Below the pieces are notes generated by a model. It ran no database searches. It was given only the letters and a program-made list of their open reading frames with translations, and was not told the DNA's origin. Of a stretch of DNA of 64,000 nt, positions 58,862 through 64,000 are shown one piece after another (the first letter of the stretch is position 1; the number at the start of each line of letters is the position of its first letter). A program made the position numbers and the translations under genes. Source of the DNA: Candidatus Krumholzibacteriota bacterium (GTDB lineage Bacteria; Krumholzibacteriota; Krumholzibacteriia; JAJRXK01); NCBI GenBank assembly GCA_024276305.1, contig JAJRXK010000069.1:62001-126000 (forward strand). Direction: 5' to 3'.

Positions 58862-59040
58862 CCCGAAAGCCCATAATCACGATACTCAACCAGTGACACT
58901 GCACAAGAGCCGACAGCTGCGGCCCGATTCAATGATCTGCTCCCCATTTGGGCTCCGGCTGCCCGCGTCTACCCCACAATCCAATCGGCGGATCCGCTTC
59001 GGAGCCCGGCGCTGAGCAGATCCGTCGGAAGAGGAATGAC

Positions 59041-59760
59041 ATGAAGACCATAGTTGCGATCGCACTCGTCGCCTTCTCCCTCTCCGCGCTCCTCTCGGAA
59101 CCCGTCCACGCCGTACCTGCCGCTGGAACCTACACCTCGACCGATCTGGGAGGCCTGCTCTTCACCGGCCGAGCCTCGACTTGGCGATCCGGGATCAACT
59201 CCGGACTCCCCCACGTGCTGCATGCACAGTCCTGGGATGGAAGCACCCTGGGGACCCAGTGGGAGGTCAACTGCCCGACCGAACCCGTCAATTCCCTGGT
59301 TCAAGACAATCGCGTCGGCGGAGTCGGAACGGTCGTGTATACCTCCACCTTCAACGGAGGCACCTTCACCCTGTTCCCAGGTGCTTGGCCCTGGGGTGAC
59401 GGTACCGGAAGCCTCAACACCACGACCCTCATCACCACCGTGCAGTTCGTGCTCGTCGGCGGTGTCAGCACCCCTGTGGCATCCGTCGTCAACGGGAGCA
59501 CGAGTGGAGTCTTCGCGGGAGGATGCGTGCTGACATTCGTCATCGCCAATGGTTTCGGAGTGGGAGAAACCACCAGTCTGAATCCGTCGATCACCAAACC
59601 TGCGGACTACCCCACCTTCCTCGATGGCAATTGCGCACCGGCGACCGCCGCCCAGCAATTCGGCACCTGGGGTGACACCATCAGCATCACCATGAACATC
59701 AGTTGTCCGGTTCCAGTCGATAACACTTCGTGGAGCGTGGTCAAGAGTTCCTTCCGCTGA
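59041..59760 (+). CDS. Secreted hypothetical protein, Thr/Gly-rich
   Basis: ATG 59041 (GAGG upstream) begins a 239-residue protein with a signal peptide ending PVHAVPAAG. The mature chain is rich in Thr, Gly and Val (GGVGTVVYTSTFNGGTFTLF; LVGGVSTPVASVVNGSTSGV) with beta-sandwich character and a few cysteines (VNCPTEP, GGCVLTF, GNCAPAT, ISCPVPV) that may form disulfides. It has no known domain and no PEP-CTERM or T9SS tail. It may be a surface or matrix protein. Confidence 0.65.
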   Translation: MKTIVAIALVAFSLSALLSEPVHAVPAAGTYTSTDLGGLLFTGRASTWRSGINSGLPHVLHAQSWDGSTLGTQWEVNCPTEPVNSLVQDNRVGGVGTVVYTSTFNGGTFTLFPGAWPWGDGTGSLNTTTLITTVQFVLVGGVSTPVASVVNGSTSGVFAGGCVLTFVIANGFGVGETTSLNPSITKPADYPTFLDGNCAPATAAQQFGTWGDTISITMNISCPVPVDNTSWSVVKSSFR

Positions 59761-59774
59761 GAGCCGATCTCACT

Positions 59775-59803
59775 GCTCCCTCAGTTTTCTGAACTGGGGG
59801 AGC
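59775..59803. terminator. Hairpin between converging genes
   Basis: GCTCCCTCAGTT, loop TTCTG, AACTGGGGGAGC gives a 12-bp stem with one T-G pair, 15 bp after the hypothetical gene and 101 bp after the converging preA stop. There is no T-tract on either strand. Confidence 0.4.
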
Positions 59804-59903
59804 GTATCCGACGTCTGAGACCCCCAGATACTTCACCACGGAGTCGGCGTCGATCAACCCGGGATTGTCCATCAGTCCATCATCCAAGCTGGATTGGGAT
59901 CCT

Positions 59904-61193
59904 CTACTCCGGCATATCGTAGCCATGGCTGCCCTTTTTCTCGCGAATTCTCAAATTGCGAACGAGATGCTCGTTCCAACTCACCTCGGCCAACCCGTTG
60001 TCGACCTGCACCATCTGGATGCAATCGGGAACCGGACATACGATCTCGCACAGATTGCAGCCTACACATTCTGGCTCGTCGACGATCGGCACCGAATCAG
60101 CCTCAGGACCCGGGTGGATGCATTGGTGGGCACCGTCGTGGCACGCCACCACACACTTCTGACATCCAATGCAAGTCTCCGGGTCGATTCTGGCCACGGA
60201 TTCGAAGTTGATGTCGAGCTCTCCCCACTCGGTGTAGGCGGGGATGGCACGCCCGATGAAGTCCCCGAGGCACTCGAGTCCCTTGCGCCGCATGTAGTTC
60301 TCGAGTCCGTCGATCATGTCCTCGACGATCCGGTACCCACGGAGCATCACCTCGGTGCACACCTGAACGCTACTGGCGCCGAGCAGGAGGAATTCCACCG
60401 CATTGGACCAGTCCGTAATACCCCCGATTCCGCTGATGGGAAGTCGAAACTCCGGGCTTCGCGACAGAGCTCCGACCATGTGGAGAGCAATGGGACGAAC
60501 CGCTGCTCCGCAATAGCCGCCATTCGTCGACTTGCCGCCGACAGAAGGCCGGGGAACGAAGTTCTCCACATCCACGCTGATTATGCTCTTGACGGTATTG
60601 ATGAGGGAGACCCCATCGGCACCTCCGGCCTGAGCCGCCAAGCCGTGAGGTACGATATCGCTCACGTTGGGGGTGAGTTTGACGAGCACCGGAATCGTCG
60701 AGAACTCCTTGGCCCACGAAGTGATCCGCTCGTTCACCTCGGGCTCCTGACCCACCGCAGATCCCATCCCTCGCTCGCACATTCCATGCGGGCACCCGAA
60801 GTTCAACTCGATTCCGTCAGCGCCCGCGTCGACGGATCGATCTATGACTTCCTTCCACTCCTCCTTGGACTCCACCATCAAGGACACGATGAGCGCGTGA
60901 TTCGGAAAGCGCTTCTTGACTTCGGCAATCTCTCGAAAATTCGTATCCATCGTCCGATCGGTGATCAGCTCGATGTTGTTGAAACCCACACCCTTCTGGC
61001 CTCTCCACGCGAGCCCACCGAAACGACTCGAGGTATTCTGAATGGGCTGTCCGACCGTCTTCCACACCGCTCCACCCCAACCGGCGTCGAATGCCCGCAT
61101 GATCTGACGGCCAGAGTTCGTAGGAGGCGCTGACGCCAGCCAGAAGGGATTGGGAGAGATGATACCTGCGGTATTGGATTCCAGATTGGGCAT
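59904..61193 (-). CDS. preA: Dihydropyrimidine dehydrogenase subunit PreA
   Basis: The 429-residue flavoprotein has an FMN-binding TIM barrel (SNTAGIISPNPFWLASAPPT; ADGIELNFGCPHGMCERGMG; GIGGITDWSNAVEFLLLGAS) and two C-terminal 4Fe-4S motifs: CIGCQKCVVACHD and CVGCNLCEIVCPVPDC. With PreT it reduces uracil and thymine to dihydropyrimidines with NADH. The catalytic-loop Cys is in FGCPHGMCERG. It begins 2 bp after preT and ends the operon. The size fits the E. coli protein. Confidence 0.95.
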   Translation of the reverse strand: MPNLESNTAGIISPNPFWLASAPPTNSGRQIMRAFDAGWGGAVWKTVGQPIQNTSSRFGGLAWRGQKGVGFNNIELITDRTMDTNFREIAEVKKRFPNHALIVSLMVESKEEWKEVIDRSVDAGADGIELNFGCPHGMCERGMGSAVGQEPEVNERITSWAKEFSTIPVLVKLTPNVSDIVPHGLAAQAGGADGVSLINTVKSIISVDVENFVPRPSVGGKSTNGGYCGAAVRPIALHMVGALSRSPEFRLPISGIGGITDWSNAVEFLLLGASSVQVCTEVMLRGYRIVEDMIDGLENYMRRKGLECLGDFIGRAIPAYTEWGELDINFESVARIDPETCIGCQKCVVACHDGAHQCIHPGPEADSVPIVDEPECVGCNLCEIVCPVPDCIQMVQVDNGLAEVSWNEHLVRNLRIREKKGSHGYDMPE

Positions 61194-61195
61194 CG

Positions 61196-62509
61196 TCAGT
61201 CCGATCGGGATTCGAGGTACTCGTGAATGGCAAGAGCTGCGGCCTTGCCTTCTGCCACTGCATTGACGACTTCCTTGCCCCCGTTGGCACAGTCTCCGCC
61301 GGCGAAGAATCCAGGCCTTCCAGTCGCCCCGGATTGTCCCACTACGATTCTGCCGCCCACCACTTCAATGCCGTCGAGACCCGCCACGAGGTTTCCGAGT
61401 TTCTGCTGACCGAGAGCGAAAGCGACAAGGTTTGCGGAAAGAGTGAATTCCTCTCCGGGAATCGGCGATTTCTGGGCATCGAGCCGTTGGAAACGGACGG
61501 CCTCGACACGGCCATCCGATCCGAGGATCTCCAAGGGCTGGCAGCTCCACTGGGCGATTACCCCCTCCTTCACCGCACGGGACCACTCGTGGGCGTATCC
61601 GCTCATCACCTCTCGCCTTCCCCGATAGGCCATGATCACTTCCTCGACTCCCAGACCGCGAAGCTCCCGTGCCATGTCGATCGCGGTGTTTCCTCCGCCG
61701 AGCACGATGGCAGTCCGAACCCCGTCGAGATCCGCCGAGCCCAGCTTGATTCGTTCGATGAGAGCGACCGCCCCATACACTCCCTTCAGATTCCTTCCTT
61801 CGATCGGAAGAATGGTATCCGGACCCAGACCCATACCCAGAAACACCGCGTCGTAGCGTTTCTCGATCTCGGTCCAGCTGATATCTTCGGGAATCGATGT
61901 TTCCAGCCGCAGGCCAATTCCACCCACCGACAATACCCACTCGACTTCCTCTTCCGCCCGACCAGATTTCATCTTGTACGGAGCGATGCCGGAACGATTG
62001 AGCCCTCCCAACCGGTTCGACTTCTCGAAGAGATCGACTGCGTGTCCCAGACGTCGCAATTCATGAGCAGCAGCCAACGATGCCGGCCCGCCGCCGATGA
62101 GCGCGACCTTCAGGCCAGTATCCTCCCCGGCCTCGAAGAATCGCCACTCTTCTTCGTAGGCACGATCCGTAGCGAATCTCTGCAGCCGTCCGATCTCGAT
62201 CGGTACCACCTCGGCTTCGTTGAAAACGCACTTCCCCACGCACAGCACTTCCACCGGACACACGCGCGCGCAACTCATTCCAAGAATATTCTTCTCGAAG
62301 ATCGAGCGCGCTGCACCTTCGACGTTGTCCTCGGCAATCCGGCGGATGAACTGGGGGATATCGATCGAGGTCGGACACGCCCTCACGCAGGGAGGATCGA
62401 AGCAGTAAAGGCACCGGTTCGCTTCGACCAGGGCTTGAGTTCGTGAGTAGGCCGGCTTCAGATCCCCAAATTCCGCCTCTGACCGGTCCTCGGCGACTCC
62501 CTTCATCAC
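61196..62509 (-). CDS. preT: Dihydropyrimidine dehydrogenase subunit PreT
   Basis: The 437-residue subunit has an N-terminal cysteine-rich Fe-S domain (CLYCFDPPCVRACPTSIDIP; CARVCPVEVLCVGKCVFNEA) and two Rossmann motifs: ALIGGGPASLAAAHELRRLG for FAD and AIVLGGGNTAIDMARELRGL for NAD(P)H. PNDRP-type ends (FAGGDCANGGKEVVNAVAEG) complete the glutamate-synthase-small-subunit-like fold. It passes electrons from NADH to PreA. Its ATG overlaps the aminotransferase stop as ATGA. Confidence 0.94.
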   Translation of the reverse strand: MMKGVAEDRSEAEFGDLKPAYSRTQALVEANRCLYCFDPPCVRACPTSIDIPQFIRRIAEDNVEGAARSIFEKNILGMSCARVCPVEVLCVGKCVFNEAEVVPIEIGRLQRFATDRAYEEEWRFFEAGEDTGLKVALIGGGPASLAAAHELRRLGHAVDLFEKSNRLGGLNRSGIAPYKMKSGRAEEEVEWVLSVGGIGLRLETSIPEDISWTEIEKRYDAVFLGMGLGPDTILPIEGRNLKGVYGAVALIERIKLGSADLDGVRTAIVLGGGNTAIDMARELRGLGVEEVIMAYRGRREVMSGYAHEWSRAVKEGVIAQWSCQPLEILGSDGRVEAVRFQRLDAQKSPIPGEEFTLSANLVAFALGQQKLGNLVAGLDGIEVVGGRIVVGQSGATGRPGFFAGGDCANGGKEVVNAVAEGKAAALAIHEYLESRSD

Positions 62510-63831
62510 GACTCACCTTCGTAGGCCGCATCTGTGACATCCAGCGCTCGATCGATGATCTCGAATCCCTCGCGCAGCTCTTCTTCTGTAATGCAGAGTG
62601 GAGGATTGCACATGAATCCGCCCCAACGAATGAACGTGAACAACCCTTCGTCGCGGAAGGCCTGGTTCAACGCCAGCATGGCCGGATGACTTCTGTTGTA
62701 GTCCGCCATCGGTGTCCCCTTGGAATCTCTCTGAATGTCCATCATCCCGAAGAGACCGATGTTGCGTCCCACTCGAACCGAAGGGTGCTTGTCGGTGAGT
62801 CGATCCATCTCCGACCTCATCACTGCTCCCAGCTTTGCCGCGTTCTCGACCAATCCCTCCTCCATGAGCACATCCACTACTGCCTCAGCGGTGGCCAGAC
62901 CCAGGGCGTGCGCGTTGTAGGTGAGACCGCCCCAGAAGACATTGTCGCGGAAGTACTCGGCAATGGGATCCGATACCCCCATCGCCCCAAGCGGGAAGTA
63001 GGAAGAGGTCAGACCTTTGGCCATGGTAACGATATCTGGGACGATTCCGCCGTGTTCGAAGGCAAAGAGTTTTCCTGTTCTCCCGAAACCACTCATCACT
63101 TCGTCGCAAATGAGCAGGATCCCATGGCGCGAGAGGAGTTCACGCAAACCCTCGAGATAACCCGCGGGAGGAGGAAGAATCCCGTTCGTGCCGGTCACGG
63201 TCTCGATGAACATCGCGGCGATGTTCTGCGCCCCTTCGTAGAGAATGATCTCCTCTAGATACTCGAGATTGTTGGCGGTGATTTCCTCTTCGGTCTGTCC
63301 GAAGGAATAGTTGTACGGGGTCGGATCGAGCACTCGAATGAATCCCGGAGATCCTGGCTCGTTCGCCCACCGACGGGGATCGCCCGTCAGTTGCATACAG
63401 GCGTTGGTTGCGCCATGATAAGAGCGATACCGGCTCAGGATCTTGAACTTGCCAGTGTACATTCTCGCTGCACGGATCGCATTCTCGTTGGCTTCGGCGC
63501 CCCCAAGAGTGAAGAAGAATGTATTGATGTCTCCAGGTACGAGTTCCGCCAAACGCCGGCTGAAGCGGGCACGCACCTCGGTTGCGGTACCTGGAAAGCA
63601 GTAGATGAGAGAGTCCAATTGCTTCTTCATGGCCGCAACGACTTTGGGGTGACTGTGGCCAATCCCGACACTCATCAACTGTGAATTGAAGTCCAGATAG
63701 CGCTTCCCGGAGGGCTCGTACATGTACACACCCCCGGCCCTCTCGACCGGCAGCGGATCCACGGCACCGGTGGCAGACCAACTGTACATCGTGTGCTTCT
63801 TGCAGAGCATCTTCATTTCGTCGGTGTTCAC
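62506..63831 (-). CDS. Class III aminotransferase, beta-amino acid specific likely
   Basis: The 441-residue enzyme starts at GTG 63831 (GGGGG upstream). It has fold-type I class III signatures: FFFTLGGAEANENAIRAARM, YRSYHGATNACMQLTGD, LLICDEVMSGFGRTGKLFAF, and PLP-Lys in VTMAKGLTSSYFPLGAM. It transfers the amino group of an omega/beta-amino acid to pyruvate or 2-oxoglutarate. Between an acylating aldehyde dehydrogenase and preT/preA, the likely substrates are beta-alanine and beta-aminoisobutyrate, products of uracil and thymine breakdown. Confidence 0.9.
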   Translation of the reverse strand: MNTDEMKMLCKKHTMYSWSATGAVDPLPVERAGGVYMYEPSGKRYLDFNSQLMSVGIGHSHPKVVAAMKKQLDSLIYCFPGTATEVRARFSRRLAELVPGDINTFFFTLGGAEANENAIRAARMYTGKFKILSRYRSYHGATNACMQLTGDPRRWANEPGSPGFIRVLDPTPYNYSFGQTEEEITANNLEYLEEIILYEGAQNIAAMFIETVTGTNGILPPPAGYLEGLRELLSRHGILLICDEVMSGFGRTGKLFAFEHGGIVPDIVTMAKGLTSSYFPLGAMGVSDPIAEYFRDNVFWGGLTYNAHALGLATAEAVVDVLMEEGLVENAAKLGAVMRSEMDRLTDKHPSVRVGRNIGLFGMMDIQRDSKGTPMADYNRSHPAMLALNQAFRDEGLFTFIRWGGFMCNPPLCITEEELREGFEIIDRALDVTDAAYEGES

Positions 63832-63840
63832 GGCATCCCC

Positions 63841-64000
63841 CTAGGACATCCAGGTAGCGTCTTCGTGGAGTTCCCACTTCATCGTGATCTTCCTCGGCCG
63901 GCTGAAGAAGCGGAATCCGTCCCACCCGGTGACATCGCCGTGACCGAACTTGGAATGGTTCCAGCCGCCGAACGAGAACGGCTCCCGAGGCACCGGCACC
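63841..64000 (-). CDS. CoA-acylating semialdehyde dehydrogenase (C-terminus only)
   Basis: The frame ends at TAG (63843-63841) and runs off the right edge. The 52 visible residues include VPVPREPFSFGGWNHSKFGH and TGWDGFRFFSRPRKITMKW, the C-terminal oligomerisation segment typical of methylmalonate-semialdehyde dehydrogenase (MmsA/IolA type). It would turn malonate- or methylmalonate-semialdehyde from the aminotransferase step into acetyl- or propionyl-CoA. It is first of the visible part of the operon; more genes may lie beyond the window. Confidence 0.8.
   Translation of the reverse strand, partial: VPVPREPFSFGGWNHSKFGHGDVTGWDGFRFFSRPRKITMKWELHEDATWMS

Noticed and set aside
59741-59926. A 61-codon minus-strand frame with an excisionase-like IDADSVVKYLGVS start
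   Set aside because: It is too short for a helix-turn-helix domain, overlaps the end of preA and the hairpin, and has no ribosome site.

Overview
The window comes from a Gram-negative bacterium. It holds several predicted outer-membrane beta-barrels, many lipoproteins and a lipid-A-synthase-like membrane protein. No rRNA, tRNA or CRISPR array was found. A bacterial topoisomerase VI pair, a secreted nuclease ending in a PNPF/FlgD-like C-terminal domain, a DUF3179 lipoprotein and many four-base stop/start overlaps (ATGA, GTGA) suggest a lineage of the FCB superphylum such as the Krumholzibacteriota/Eisenbacteria type. That placement is inference. TGA is used as a normal stop codon throughout.

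Region 1 (1-7.5 kb) is an accessory, visibly less GC-rich segment on the minus strand. It carries a complete type I Zorya anti-phage system, zorA-zorB-zorC-zorD (7085 down to 341). Just upstream of zorA lie the C-terminal remnant of a large SF2 helicase (7144-7346), which has not been called as a gene, and a 106-bp nested inverted-repeat element (7347-7452) that abuts the remnant.

Region 2 (7.5-19.8 kb, minus strand) starts with a TMTC-like TPR membrane glycosyltransferase, a lipoprotein and a sodium:alanine symporter. An overlapping four-gene operon follows: a processive GT2 synthase, a membrane-anchored bactofilin-like beta-helix protein, a protein that joins an inner-membrane domain to a YaiO-like beta-barrel through an internal signal-peptide-like segment, and a GT-C enzyme. 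This looks like an undescribed polysaccharide synthesis/export locus. Upstream is a TlpA thioredoxin gene coupled to a beta-barrel gene whose signal peptide is cut off by an in-frame TGA, and a CarboxypepD_reg-like lipoprotein.

Region 3 (20-43.5 kb) is mostly housekeeping and metabolic: a mono-heme CxxCH outer-membrane protein, a ClC channel with CBS/TrkA-C domains, a LAB_N protein, GTP-dependent PEP carboxykinase, an S9 peptidase, an aromatic amino acid decarboxylase, a giant alpha-2-macroglobulin, an alpha/beta-hydrolase with a PolB-type exonuclease, a CheB-type methylesterase divergent from a histidine kinase, a phytoene/squalene synthase with a flavoprotein, and an RlmD-type RNA methyltransferase.

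Region 4 (43.5-64 kb) contains a DUF3179 lipoprotein coupled to a beta-barrel, a CxxC secreted protein/sensor kinase/response regulator operon, topoisomerase VI (top6B-top6A) behind a recognisable promoter, a glycine-zipper lipoprotein, the multidomain secreted nuclease, and at the right edge a reductive pyrimidine/beta-amino acid catabolic operon (aldehyde dehydrogenase - aminotransferase - preT - preA) that runs off the window.
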